Assembly (NCBI GenBank): GCA_964478415.1
Contig: CAYZII010000045.1
Span: 1-17,747, forward strand
DNA from: Sulfuricystis sp964478415
Lineage (GTDB): Bacteria; Pseudomonadota; Gammaproteobacteria; Burkholderiales; Rhodocyclaceae
Reading direction: 5' to 3'
Length of the DNA stretch: 17,747 bases
A program made the position numbers and the translations under genes. Below the pieces are notes generated by a model. That model saw only the letters and a list, made by a program, of their open reading frames with translations. It was not told the DNA's origin and made no database searches. Positions 1 through 8,827 of this stretch are shown here, piece after piece; the stretch's first letter is position 1; each line of letters begins with the position of its first letter.

Positions 1-132
1 AGGAGCGCGGGCTTGATACTGCCGCCCATAGGCCCCAAGCCACCGCGTAGGGCAGGAAATCGCATGGTCGGAAGGTTCATCGTCGCCCCGCCCGGTCTAA
101 TGGACAATCTGGGTTCAACCATAGCCAACAGA

Positions 133-2298
133 ATGAAATCCATCGAATTTCTCAAGATCGTGCATCTGCGTGGTCCCAATATGTGGACCTACCGTCCGGT
201 ATTGGAAGCCTGGGTCGATATCGGCGAATTTGAAGATCATCCTTCGAACACGCTGCCGGGATTCAACGAACGTCTCGTTGCCTGGCTGCCTTCGTTGCAA
301 TCTCATCGTTGCAGCTACGACACCGAAGGTGGGTTCATCCGTCGGCTCGAGGAAGGCACCTGGCCGGCACACATCCTCGAACATGTGACGCTGGAACTGC
401 AAAACCTGGCCGGTCTGCCCGGCGGTTTCGGCCGCGCGCGCAGCCTGGATGCACGGGGTCACTACAAGGTCGTCGTGCGCGCCTGGCATCCGGACGTGAC
501 CCGCGAGGCACTGTTGGCCGCCCGCGATCTCGTGATGGCGGCAATCGAAGACAGACCTTTCGACGTCGCGGCGACCGTCAAGCGTTTGAACGAGATGGCC
601 GACCGTTTGATGCTCGGTCCCAGCACCGCTGCGATCGTCACCGCCGCCGAGGCCAAGCCCCGCCGCATCCCCCACATCCGTCTCAACGAAGGGAACCTCG
701 TGCAGCTCGGCTATGGGGCGAAGAGCCGGCGCATCTGGACCGCCGAGACCGACCAGACCGGCGCAATTGCCGAAAGCATTGCCTGCGACAAGGATCTGAC
801 CAAAACGCTGCTCGCCGCCTGCGGCGTGCCGATTCCCGAAGGACGCATGGTCTCCGATCCCGACGACGCCTGGGAAGCGGCGCAGGAGATTGGGCTGCCG
901 GTGGTCGTGAAACCTTATGATGGCAACCACGGTCGGGGAGTCTCACTCGAACTGATGAGCGAAGACGAAGTGCGGGCGGCGTTTCCGGTCGCCGAGCGTG
1001 AAGGCAGCGGTGTGATGGTCGAGCGCTACGTGCGTGGTGAGGAGCATCGCCTGCTGATCGTCGGCGGACGCATGGTTGCCGCCTGCAAAGGCGAGAGCAT
1101 TTACATTACCGGGGATGGTCATTCGACGGTGCGCACCTTGATCGACACCCAATTGAATGCCGATCCGCGCCGGGGCGACGCCGAGGAATTCCCGCTCGAG
1201 ACCATCGTGCTCGACCGCGATACGCTGGTGCAGCTCAATCTCAGGCGCCAGGGCATGGACGGAGAGAGCATTCCCGCGCCTGGGCAGAAGGTGCTGATCC
1301 AGCGCACCGGTACCTATGCGATCGACGTCACTGACGATGTGCATCCTGAAACGGCGCGGCTGGCTTCCCTGGCCGCGAAAGTCGTCGGCCTGGATATCGC
1401 CGGCATCGATCTGGTCGTCGAGGACATCTCCCGGCCGCTTCTGGAGCAGGGTGGCGCGATCGTCGAGGTGAATGCCGGCCCCAGCCTGTTGATGCATCTG
1501 AAACCCGCCGTTGGCAAGCCCCGGCCAGTGGGCGAAGCGATCGTCGCCCAGCTGTTTCCCGAAGGCGACGATGGCCGCATTCCGGTGATCGGCGTCTGTG
1601 GCCATCGTGATACCACATTGGTTGCGAAAATCGTCGCCCATCTGCTGCAACTGGCCGGACGCCGCACCGGTCTGGCCTCGGCCGATGGATGGTTCCTCGA
1701 AGGCCGCTGTGTGGAGGCTGGCGACAGCACGCATTGGGAAGCCGGCCAGCGGTTGCTGATGAATCGCGGTCTCGATGCCGCGGTGATCGAAAACCCGCCG
1801 CCCTCGATCGCCGGCGAAGGGCTCGCTTACGACCGCTGCCAGGTCGGGATCGTCACGGGGATCGACCCACATGCGCTGATGCCAGAGCACGGTATCACGA
1901 ACGAAGAACTGCTCTTCAAAGTCATCCGTACCCAGATCGATGTCGTGTTGCCCAATGGGGCCGGTGTGCTCAACGCTGATGACGAGAGGGTCGCCGAATT
2001 GGCTTCGCTGTGCGATGGGGAAGTGATTTTCTTCAGTCGTGATGCAGCCTCGACGCGACTGGCAGAACACCGTGCCAAAGGCGGCCGGGCCGTCGTGCTG
2101 CGCAACAGCCAGGTCGTCCTGAGCAATGCGTCGAGCGATGAACCGATCGCCGCGCTCGAACAGCTTCCACTGCTGGAAGACTCACAGGAACACCTGATCG
2201 CCGTGATGGCAGCACTCTCCGCCGGCTGGGCCCTGGGTCTGAACAGTGACATCCTGCGTGCCGGCATCGAAACCTTTCGCACATTTGCCGAAATCTGA
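133..2298 (+). CDS. cphA2: Cyanophycin synthetase-like protein, CphA2/CphA' type (degenerate Mur-ligase domain)
   Basis: Homologue of cyanophycin synthetase, cytoplasmic, 721 aa from the chosen ATG. The start was chosen because MKSIEFLKIVHLRGPN matches the family N-terminus. The frame stays open upstream to a TTG at 13, but that stretch does not look coding. The N-terminal domain holds H80xxEHxxxE88, the pattern of the metallopeptidase-like site described in some CphA1 proteins. The ATP-grasp domain follows (about residues 215-480), with KPYDGNHGRG at 260-269. The Mur-ligase part is damaged: where CphA1 has GTNGKTT, this protein reads GHRDTTL (490-496), so the P-loop lysine is replaced by Thr. 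The C-terminal Mur domain is missing (721 aa against 861 in the neighbour). Cyanobacterial CphA2 is similarly reduced and polymerises beta-Asp-Arg dipeptides. Whether this protein does the same is inference. It lies 30 bases upstream of cphA1 and is probably co-transcribed. Confidence 0.85.
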   Translation: MKSIEFLKIVHLRGPNMWTYRPVLEAWVDIGEFEDHPSNTLPGFNERLVAWLPSLQSHRCSYDTEGGFIRRLEEGTWPAHILEHVTLELQNLAGLPGGFGRARSLDARGHYKVVVRAWHPDVTREALLAARDLVMAAIEDRPFDVAATVKRLNEMADRLMLGPSTAAIVTAAEAKPRRIPHIRLNEGNLVQLGYGAKSRRIWTAETDQTGAIAESIACDKDLTKTLLAACGVPIPEGRMVSDPDDAWEAAQEIGLPVVVKPYDGNHGRGVSLELMSEDEVRAAFPVAEREGSGVMVERYVRGEEHRLLIVGGRMVAACKGESIYITGDGHSTVRTLIDTQLNADPRRGDAEEFPLETIVLDRDTLVQLNLRRQGMDGESIPAPGQKVLIQRTGTYAIDVTDDVHPETARLASLAAKVVGLDIAGIDLVVEDISRPLLEQGGAIVEVNAGPSLLMHLKPAVGKPRPVGEAIVAQLFPEGDDGRIPVIGVCGHRDTTLVAKIVAHLLQLAGRRTGLASADGWFLEGRCVEAGDSTHWEAGQRLLMNRGLDAAVIENPPPSIAGEGLAYDRCQVGIVTGIDPHALMPEHGITNEELLFKVIRTQIDVVLPNGAGVLNADDERVAELASLCDGEVIFFSRDAASTRLAEHRAKGGRAVVLRNSQVVLSNASSDEPIAALEQLPLLEDSQEHLIAVMAALSAGWALGLNSDILRAGIETFRTFAEI

Positions 2299-2328
2299 AC
2301 GATGAACTCTCGGGGTTGAAGCCTCATC

Positions 2329-4914
2329 ATGGAAATCTTCCGTATCCGCGCGCTGCGCGGCCCCAATCTCTGGTCCCGCCATACTTCGATCCAGGCCCTC
2401 GTGCGCTGCGAGAAAAACGAACGCGCCCTGAGCCATCTGCCCGGTTTCGAGGCGCGCATCCGCGCGCGTTTCCCGCAGATCGGAGCGATGCGCCCAATCG
2501 GCTACACCGGTGAACTGTCGCTCGCCCATGCGGTACAGTTCGCCACGCTGAATCTCCAGGCGCAGGCCGGCTGTCCGGTTTCCTTTAGTTGTATTGCACC
2601 AACCACTGAAGCGGGTCTTTATCAGGTGGTCGTCGAATACAGCGAGGAAGCGGTCGGGCGGCGGGCACTGTCACTGGCCGAAACGCTTTGCCGCGCCGCA
2701 TTGGAAGACAAACCGTTCGACCTCGATGCGGCGCTTGCCGAGCTGCGCGCGCTCGACGAGGATGAGCGGCTCGGACCCTCGACGGCCTCGATCGTCAGGG
2801 CTGCCCAGGCACGCGACATCCCCTGGCGCCGCCTGACGCGCGGCAGCCTCGTGCAGTTCGGCTGGGGAGCGAGACAGCGGCGCATCCAGGCGGCTGAGGT
2901 CGATACGACTTCGGCGGTTGCAGAATCCATTGCCCAGGACAAGGACCTGACCAAGAAGCTGCTGCGTGCTGCCGGCGTTCCGGTGCCGATCGGCAAGGTC
3001 GTCGATGATGTCGAAGCCGGTTGGCGGGCCGCCCAGGAAATCGGCCTGCCGGTTGTCACCAAACCCTATGATGGCAACCAGGGCAAAGGAGTGACGGTGA
3101 ATATCACCAGTCGCGCGCAATTCGAGGCGGCGTTCGCTGCCGCCCAGACGATCAGCGAGCATGTGCTGGTCGAACGTTTCATCACCGGTTACGACTACCG
3201 GCTGCTCGTCGTTGGCGACCAGTTGATCGCGGCGGCACGTCGCGAACCGCCCCATGTCGTCGGCGATGGTGTGCATACGGTGCGAGAGCTGGTTGACATC
3301 GTCAATAGCGATCCGCGCCGCGGCGAGGGGCATGCCACGTCACTGACGAAGATTCGTCTCGATGACATTGCACTGCGCCGTCTTGAAAGCCAGGGTTACA
3401 CGCCCGAGTCGGTGCTGCCGAAAGGGGTGCGCGTCGTGCTGCGCACCAATGCCAATCTCTCGACTGGCGGCACGGCGACCGATGTGACCGGCGACGTGCA
3501 TCCCGAGGTGGCGGCGCGTGCGGTCGCCGCGGCGCGCATGATCGGCATCGACATCGCCGGGGTGGATGTGATTTGTGAGGATATCGGCCTGCCTCTCGAA
3601 GAGCAGAACGGCGGCATCGTCGAGATCAATGCCGCACCGGGTCTGCGCATGCACCTCGATCCCTCTTACGGCAAACCGCGCGACGTCGGCAAGGCGGTGA
3701 TCGAGATGATGTTCCCACCAGGCGAGGACGGCCGGATTCCGGTCGTGGCCGTTTCCGGCACGAATGGCAAGACCACGACGGTGCGGTTGACTGCCCATCT
3801 GATCGGTCAAACCGGCAAGCGTATCGGCATGACTTTGACCGATGGCGTGTTCGTCAACGGTCACTGCATCGACCGTGGCGATTGCAGTGGGCCGAAGAGC
3901 GCCCGTAACGTACTGTTGCACCCGGAGGTCGATGCCGCGGTGTTTGAGGTGGCGCGTGGCGGCATCCTGCGCGAAGGGCTCGGCTTCGATCGCTGTGACG
4001 TGGCCGTGGTGACCAATCTCGGTCTGGGCGATCATCTCGGCTTGAACTACATCACGACGATCGAGGAGCTGGCGGTCGTCAAGCGCGTGATCGTGCACAA
4101 CGTGCGTCCCAATGGGATGGCGGTGCTCAATGCCGCCGATCCTCATGTGGCGAAGATGGCCAGCAGCAGCCCGGGCAAAGTGACGTTCTTCGCCATCGAT
4201 CCCCAGCATCCGGTCATGATGACCCATCGGGCGCAAGGCAAACGTACGATCTTTCGTGAAGGCAATGCAATTGTCTGTGTCGAAGGCAGTCATGTCGAGC
4301 GCCTGGAACTTTCCGCGATACCGCTGACGCGCAACGGCACGGTCGCTTTCCAGGTCGAGAACGTGATGGCGGCGGTGGGTGCCGCTTGGGCGCTCGGGAT
4401 CGACTGGGATACGCTGCGCCGTGGCTTGGCCACCTTCATCAATGACGCCAGCACGGCGCCGGGACGCTTCAATGTCTTCGACTATCGCGGCGCGAAATTG
4501 ATCGCCGATTATGGCCACAACCCGGATGCGCTGCGCGCGCTGGTACAAGCCCTCGAAGCCTGGCCGGCGAAGCGTCGCTGGATCGTGATCAGCGCGGCCG
4601 GCGACCGACGCGACGCAGACATCATCCTGCAAGGCCAGATCGTCGGCACCGCCTTCGACGGCGCGATCCTCTACCAGGATGCCTGCCAGCGCGGGCGGGC
4701 CGATGGGGAAGTGCTGGCCTTGCTACGTAAAGGGCTCGAGAACGCGCCGCGCACCAAAAAAATCGAGGAAATTCGTGGCGAATTTCTGGCCATCGATACG
4801 GCACTCGCCAATCTGCAGCCTGGGGATCTTTGTCTGATCCTGATCGATCAGGTCGAAGAAGCGCTGGCGCACATCGCGCGCCAGGTGCAGTGTGCAGCAG
4901 ACAGCAGCCAGTAA
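2329..4914 (+). CDS. cphA: Cyanophycin synthetase CphA1
   Basis: Full-length cyanophycin synthetase, 861 aa, cytoplasmic. It extends multi-L-arginyl-poly-L-aspartate: the ATP-grasp site adds Asp to the backbone and the Mur-ligase site adds Arg to the side chain, each using ATP. Domains in order: N-terminal domain (1 to about 200), ATP-grasp (about 205-470, with KPYDGNQGKG at 245-254 and an EINAAPGLRMH segment near its end), then Mur ligase with an intact P-loop GTNGKTT at 477-483 (Lys481). The complete C-terminal Mur domain contains a DYGHNPDAL segment and GDRRD. The N-terminal domain has lost the HxxEHxxxE pattern of its neighbour and reads H67xxQ70F71xxxN75, so the primer-making peptidase-like site is probably absent. 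The ATG at 2329 gives the family start MEIFRIRALRGPN. The Shine-Dalgarno sequence is weak, so coupling to the upstream gene is likely. The gene ends 37 bases before convergent rdgC. Confidence 0.95.
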   Translation: MEIFRIRALRGPNLWSRHTSIQALVRCEKNERALSHLPGFEARIRARFPQIGAMRPIGYTGELSLAHAVQFATLNLQAQAGCPVSFSCIAPTTEAGLYQVVVEYSEEAVGRRALSLAETLCRAALEDKPFDLDAALAELRALDEDERLGPSTASIVRAAQARDIPWRRLTRGSLVQFGWGARQRRIQAAEVDTTSAVAESIAQDKDLTKKLLRAAGVPVPIGKVVDDVEAGWRAAQEIGLPVVTKPYDGNQGKGVTVNITSRAQFEAAFAAAQTISEHVLVERFITGYDYRLLVVGDQLIAAARREPPHVVGDGVHTVRELVDIVNSDPRRGEGHATSLTKIRLDDIALRRLESQGYTPESVLPKGVRVVLRTNANLSTGGTATDVTGDVHPEVAARAVAAARMIGIDIAGVDVICEDIGLPLEEQNGGIVEINAAPGLRMHLDPSYGKPRDVGKAVIEMMFPPGEDGRIPVVAVSGTNGKTTTVRLTAHLIGQTGKRIGMTLTDGVFVNGHCIDRGDCSGPKSARNVLLHPEVDAAVFEVARGGILREGLGFDRCDVAVVTNLGLGDHLGLNYITTIEELAVVKRVIVHNVRPNGMAVLNAADPHVAKMASSSPGKVTFFAIDPQHPVMMTHRAQGKRTIFREGNAIVCVEGSHVERLELSAIPLTRNGTVAFQVENVMAAVGAAWALGIDWDTLRRGLATFINDASTAPGRFNVFDYRGAKLIADYGHNPDALRALVQALEAWPAKRRWIVISAAGDRRDADIILQGQIVGTAFDGAILYQDACQRGRADGEVLALLRKGLENAPRTKKIEEIRGEFLAIDTALANLQPGDLCLILIDQVEEALAHIARQVQCAADSSQ

Positions 4915-4930
4915 GCTGCTTTCGTCGAGA

Positions 4931-4975
4931 GTCGCGCGACGTGGCTTCCCGTCAGCTAGACGCGAGTGACTCGCG
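4931..4975. terminator. Possible bidirectional termination region between cphA and rdgC
   Basis: Two small symmetric elements lie where the convergent genes meet. One is a perfect 10-base palindrome, GTCGCGCGAC, at 4931-4940. The other is a 6-bp hairpin with a 3-base loop (CGCGAG-TGA-CTCGCG, 4961-4975) overlapping the last codons of rdgC. Neither is followed by a T-run on either strand, so an intrinsic terminator is only a weak suggestion. Confidence 0.25.
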
Positions 4976-5863
4976 AAAGCCGCCCAGTGCGGCAACCAGG
5001 TCGTCGAACATCTGCACCAGCTCCCCGGTCATCAGGGCGAAATCGGCATCGAATTGCTCGTCGGCGTTCTCCGCGGATTTCTCGGCCTGCTCCTTGAGGA
5101 TGTCGAGGAAGGCGAGCCGCTTGATCTGCAGCTTGTCGGTCAGCACGAAGGAAATCTTCTCGTTCCAGGTCAGTCCCAGCCGGGTGACAAGCTTGCCTGC
5201 AGCGATGTGCTGGGCGACTTCCGGCCCGCCGATGTCGTGATGGACATAGCGGATCGCCGCCTGTGACTGGCTCACGCTGCGCAGTTCGAGATCGCTGTCG
5301 AATGAGAATCCGGCGGGTGCCTGCCTTTCGGTCAGCCAGGCAGTCATCGCCGCCGTGGGCGAAATCCGGGTCTGTAACGGTCGTGGCGCCAGATCCTCGA
5401 CGGTGGCCAGCAGTGTTTCGATGAATTCGTCGGCGCGGGCGTCCGAGCCGGCATCGACGACCAGCCAGCCGCGCTGTGGATCGATCCAGGCCCATGTGGT
5501 GCGCCGCTGGGCGAAGGCGCGCGGCAGCAGTTCCTCCATCACCCGCTCGTAAAGATCACGCATTTCGCGACGTCCGACCTTGCGTCCCTGTTCTTTCTCG
5601 ATCGCGGCGGCGCGCGTTTGCGCCGTCTGGCGCACCACGGTTGCTGGCAGGAGCTTTTGATCGATGCCAAGCGCGAGCAGCCACTGTCGATCGACGGCAT
5701 GGACGAAATTGCCTTCGTGACGTGGATAGACCCAGCCTCGACTAATCATCTCGAAATGCCCACAGGGTGCCAGGAGCCGTTTGCCTAGCCGAGCGTCGAG
5801 ATCGGCTAACCTGGGTGCAATACCGGACGCGAGGCGATAAAGCCGCAGATTCCTGAACCACAT
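4952..5863 (-). CDS. rdgC: Recombination-associated protein RdgC
   Basis: RdgC is a ring-shaped dimer that binds double-stranded DNA without sequence preference and restrains RecA-mediated strand exchange; it acts at the nucleoid. The start at 5863 gives the family N-terminus MWFRNLRLYRL and a length of 303 aa, the same as E. coli RdgC. A longer in-frame start at 5929 would add 22 residues that do not fit the family. Typical segments are present: APCGHFEMISRGWVYP near residue 50, a lysine/arginine-rich stretch EKEQGRKVGRREMRDL in the middle, and near the C-terminus TWNEKISFVLTDKLQIKRL followed by an acidic tail region. The gene is convergent with cphA and divergent from ppdK. Nothing suggests a link to cyanophycin. 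Confidence 0.95.
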   Translation of the reverse strand: MWFRNLRLYRLASGIAPRLADLDARLGKRLLAPCGHFEMISRGWVYPRHEGNFVHAVDRQWLLALGIDQKLLPATVVRQTAQTRAAAIEKEQGRKVGRREMRDLYERVMEELLPRAFAQRRTTWAWIDPQRGWLVVDAGSDARADEFIETLLATVEDLAPRPLQTRISPTAAMTAWLTERQAPAGFSFDSDLELRSVSQSQAAIRYVHHDIGGPEVAQHIAAGKLVTRLGLTWNEKISFVLTDKLQIKRLAFLDILKEQAEKSAENADEQFDADFALMTGELVQMFDDLVAALGGFRESLASS

Positions 5864-6013
5864 ATCCGTCAATCCCGAAAAAGTGCGCAGGATACCTGGC
5901 TTGTCGCGGGCAGCAAAAATTTCCCGCAATGAGGGATCATTTGATATGTTTACAATCTGCTGCTTTGCAGCATTAAGAGCTAAATTTCAAACCAACACCA
6001 GACGGGAGCGGAT
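5864..6013. promoter_or_regulatory. Intergenic region between divergent rdgC and ppdK
   Basis: This 150-base spacer is more AT-rich than its flanks, particularly at 5915-6000, and must hold the promoters of both genes. On the plus strand TACAAT (5951-5956) is a one-mismatch -10 candidate but no convincing -35 lies at the right distance. A 5-bp hairpin TGCTG-CTTTG-CAGCA sits at 5958-5972. A clear Shine-Dalgarno sequence, GGGAG, lies about 6 bases before the ppdK ATG. I could not assign a defined operator. Confidence 0.4.
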
Positions 6014-8812
6014 ATGACAGGCAAGAAGTTTGTGTACGACTTCGAAGAAGGCGACGGCAAGAACAAGATGCTGCTGGGCGGCAAAGGAGCGAACCTTTGC
6101 GAAATGACGCAGATTGGCCTGAATGTGCCTCCTGGATTCACGATCACGACCGAAGCCTGTCTCGCTTATCTCGAACACGACGAACTGCCGGACGGGGCTT
6201 GGGAGGAAATCCTCGCCCATATGCAGGCCCTCGAGAAAAAGACCGGCAAACAGTTCGGCGGCGCTGACAACCCATTGCTGGTCTCGGTACGCTCGGGCTC
6301 GGCGATGTCGATGCCGGGGATGATGGACACCATCCTCAACCTCGGTCTGAACAAGACGACGCTGCAGGGCCTGATCAAGCTCACCAACAACCCTCGTTTC
6401 GGTTACGACTCTTACCGGCGCTTCATCCAGTTGTTTGCCAAGATCGCGCTCGGTCTCGACGACAAACCGTTCGACGACGCGATGAAGGCGATCAAGGAAA
6501 AGACCGGTGCGGCGCAAGACATCGATCTGAAGGCGGAACATCTCGCGGAATTGGCCGAACAGTTCCTGCAGATCGTCAAGGATCACAGCGGCAAGCCGTT
6601 TCCGGAAGATCCTTACCAGCAGCTCAAGATCGCCATTGGCGCCGTGTTCCGCTCCTGGAACGGCAAACGTGCCGTCGATTACCGCAAGCAATTCAAGATC
6701 ACCAAGGAGATGGCCAACGGCACCGCGTGCAACATCTGCACGATGGTGTTCGGCAACATGGGCAACGATTCCGGCACCGGCGTTGGTTTCACGCGCAACC
6801 CGGCCACGGGTGAGAATCATATCTACGGCGAATATCTCGTCAATGCTCAGGGTGAAGACGTGGTCGCCGGCATCCGCACGCCGAAGCCGATCGCCGAGAT
6901 GGAACAGGACATGCCGGAGATTTACCGTCAGCTGCTCGAGCTGCGCAACCGCCTCGAAGCGCACTACAAGGAAGTGCAGGATTTCGAGTTCACGATCGAG
7001 CGCGGCAAGCTCTATTGCCTGCAGACCCGTAACGGCAAGATGAACGCGGCGGCGATGGTGCGCACCTCGGTGGAGATGTTCAAGGAAGGCCTGATCACGA
7101 AGGAAAGGGCCCTGTTGCGTGTCGAACCGGCGATGCTCGAGCAATTGCTGGTGCCGCAACTATCGCCGACCTTCAAGGGCAAACCGCTGGCCATCGGCCT
7201 GCCGGCTTCGCCGGGCGCCGCTTCGGGCAAGATCGTCTTCGATGCCGATACCGCGGAAGCGCGTGGTCGTGCCGGTGAGAAGATCATCCTGGTGCGCGAG
7301 GAAACCAAGCCCGAGGACATCCACGGTTTTTTCCAAGCTCAGGGCATCCTTACCAGCCGTGGCGGCAAAACCTCCCATGCGGCGGTAGTCGCACGCGGCA
7401 TGGGTAAGCCCTGCGTCTCTGGCTGCGAGGCGATCCATATCGACGATGTGAACCGTTGTGCGACGATCGGGGACACGACGCTGCACGAAGGCGACGTGAT
7501 CACGATCAACGGCAGCAATGGCCATGTCTATGCCGGCGAAGTGCCGACCGTGCGCGCCGAGTTCAATGAATACATGGCCACGCTGCTCAAATGGGCCGAC
7601 CAGGTAGCGCGCCTGAAAGTGATGGCCAACGCTGATACGCCGGAAGACGCGCTGCGCGCGCGCGAATACGGCGCGATGGGCATTGGGCTGTGCCGCACCG
7701 AACGCATGTTCAACGCCACCGATCGACTACCGATCGTCCAGGAGATGATCCTCGCCGAGAGCATCGAAGAACGTCAGGCGGCGATCGATCGGCTGCTGCC
7801 AATTCAGCGCGCCGATTTCAAGGCCATCTTCAAGGCGATGCGAGGTTTACCGGTGACCGTGCGGCTAATGGACCCGCCGCTACACGAATTCTTGCCGACC
7901 GCCGCCCAGCTCGAATTGGAGATCGCCCACCTGCACCATTTGCGCGATTCGTTGAATGCGCTCGAGGAATTGCCAGAAACGCTCAAGCAGCTCAATCCGA
8001 AGCTCTACATGCAGTATGCCGATGGTCTGACCAGTCTGTCGCGCAGCATGACCGCCTTCAAGGACAGTCACCTCGAAGAGGACATCATCCAGAAGAAAGA
8101 AAAGACGCTGAAGAAAGTCCGGGCGCTTGCCGAGATCAACCCGATGCTCGGCCATCGCGGCGTGCGTCTCGGTATCACCTATCCCGAGATCTACCAGATG
8201 CAGATCCAGGCCATCCTCGAAGCCGCAGCGCTGTGCGCCAAGGAGGGCATCGAGGTATATCCAGAAATCATGGTGCCGCAGGTCGCCACCGTCGAAGAAC
8301 TCAAGCGTATCCACGATTACGTGAAACGCATCCACAAGGTGGTCGAGCTTACTCACGGCATCAACGTCGGCTACAAGTTCGGCAGCATGTTGGAAGTGGT
8401 GCGCGCCTGCCTGCGTGCCGGACGCATGGCGGAGGACGCCGAATTCTTCAGCTTCGGCACCAACGATCTGACGCAAGCGACCTTCTCGTTCTCCCGCGAG
8501 GATGCCGAGAACAAGTTCCTGCCGTACTACATCGAGAGTGGCATCCTGCAGGACAATCCGTTCGAGGTGCTCGACCAGAAGGGCGTCGGCGAACTGATGA
8601 AGCTCGCCGTCAGCGAAGGGCGTAAGACGCGGCCCGACCTGAAGGTGGGCATCTGTGGCGAACATGGTGGCCATCCGGCCTCGATCCATTTCTGCCACAA
8701 GATCGGCCTGAGCTACGTGTCTTGCTCCGGCCCGCGCGTGCCGATCGCCCGGCTGGCCGCAGGTCAGGCCGCTTTGCTCGACCAGGGCGGGGAGGTCAGC
8801 AAGAACGCCTGA
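6014..8812 (+). CDS. ppdK: Pyruvate, phosphate dikinase
   Basis: PPDK interconverts pyruvate + ATP + Pi and PEP + AMP + PPi in the cytoplasm, for gluconeogenesis or PPi-dependent glycolysis. The protein is 932 aa, with three regions. The N-terminal nucleotide-binding domain has GGKGANLCEM near residue 24. The swivelling phosphohistidine domain has SRGGKTSHAAVVARGMGK, with catalytic His455. The C-terminal PEP/pyruvate barrel has GLCRTE (Arg561), RLMDPPLHEFLP (Arg617), Glu794, FGTNDLTQ (Asn817) and GICGEHGG (Cys881). His455, Arg561 and Arg617 keep the numbering of the Clostridium symbiosum enzyme (874 aa), but the later residues are shifted by 49-50, so an insertion lies between them (roughly residues 636-703). 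The start is supported by GGGAG just upstream. The gene is followed by a strong hairpin and is probably monocistronic. Confidence 0.97.
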   Translation: MTGKKFVYDFEEGDGKNKMLLGGKGANLCEMTQIGLNVPPGFTITTEACLAYLEHDELPDGAWEEILAHMQALEKKTGKQFGGADNPLLVSVRSGSAMSMPGMMDTILNLGLNKTTLQGLIKLTNNPRFGYDSYRRFIQLFAKIALGLDDKPFDDAMKAIKEKTGAAQDIDLKAEHLAELAEQFLQIVKDHSGKPFPEDPYQQLKIAIGAVFRSWNGKRAVDYRKQFKITKEMANGTACNICTMVFGNMGNDSGTGVGFTRNPATGENHIYGEYLVNAQGEDVVAGIRTPKPIAEMEQDMPEIYRQLLELRNRLEAHYKEVQDFEFTIERGKLYCLQTRNGKMNAAAMVRTSVEMFKEGLITKERALLRVEPAMLEQLLVPQLSPTFKGKPLAIGLPASPGAASGKIVFDADTAEARGRAGEKIILVREETKPEDIHGFFQAQGILTSRGGKTSHAAVVARGMGKPCVSGCEAIHIDDVNRCATIGDTTLHEGDVITINGSNGHVYAGEVPTVRAEFNEYMATLLKWADQVARLKVMANADTPEDALRAREYGAMGIGLCRTERMFNATDRLPIVQEMILAESIEERQAAIDRLLPIQRADFKAIFKAMRGLPVTVRLMDPPLHEFLPTAAQLELEIAHLHHLRDSLNALEELPETLKQLNPKLYMQYADGLTSLSRSMTAFKDSHLEEDIIQKKEKTLKKVRALAEINPMLGHRGVRLGITYPEIYQMQIQAILEAAALCAKEGIEVYPEIMVPQVATVEELKRIHDYVKRIHKVVELTHGINVGYKFGSMLEVVRACLRAGRMAEDAEFFSFGTNDLTQATFSFSREDAENKFLPYYIESGILQDNPFEVLDQKGVGELMKLAVSEGRKTRPDLKVGICGEHGGHPASIHFCHKIGLSYVSCSGPRVPIARLAAGQAALLDQGGEVSKNA

Positions 8813-8827
8813 CGACGCCGTCCGCCT

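Noticed and set aside
13..132. N-terminal extension of the CphA2-like protein to the TTG at 13
   Set aside because: The codons there include ATA, AGA and AGG, unlike the gene, and the family N-terminus starts at 133. I see no other clear feature in 1-132.
943..2070. Long open frame antisense to the CphA2-like gene (also 115-930 on the same strand)
   Set aside because: It mirrors a strongly supported coding sequence; in GC-rich genes with G/C third positions such antisense frames are expected. The translation is rich in His, Asp and Arg and resembles no family.
3340..4632. 430-codon open frame antisense to cphA
   Set aside because: Same reason: a shadow of a conserved gene, with no start signal and no recognisable domain.
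5864..5929. 22-residue N-terminal extension of RdgC
   Set aside because: RdgC proteins start MWF-N-L-LYRL, and the start at 5863 gives exactly the family length.
5941..5956. FNR-type box suggested by TTGATATGTTTACAA upstream of ppdK
   Set aside because: Only the left half (TTGAT) matches; the right half does not fit ATCAA at the proper spacing.
5987..7159. 390-codon open frame antisense to the start of ppdK
   Set aside because: It covers the highly conserved PPDK N-terminal domain, and its translation is low-complexity with many His and Leu.
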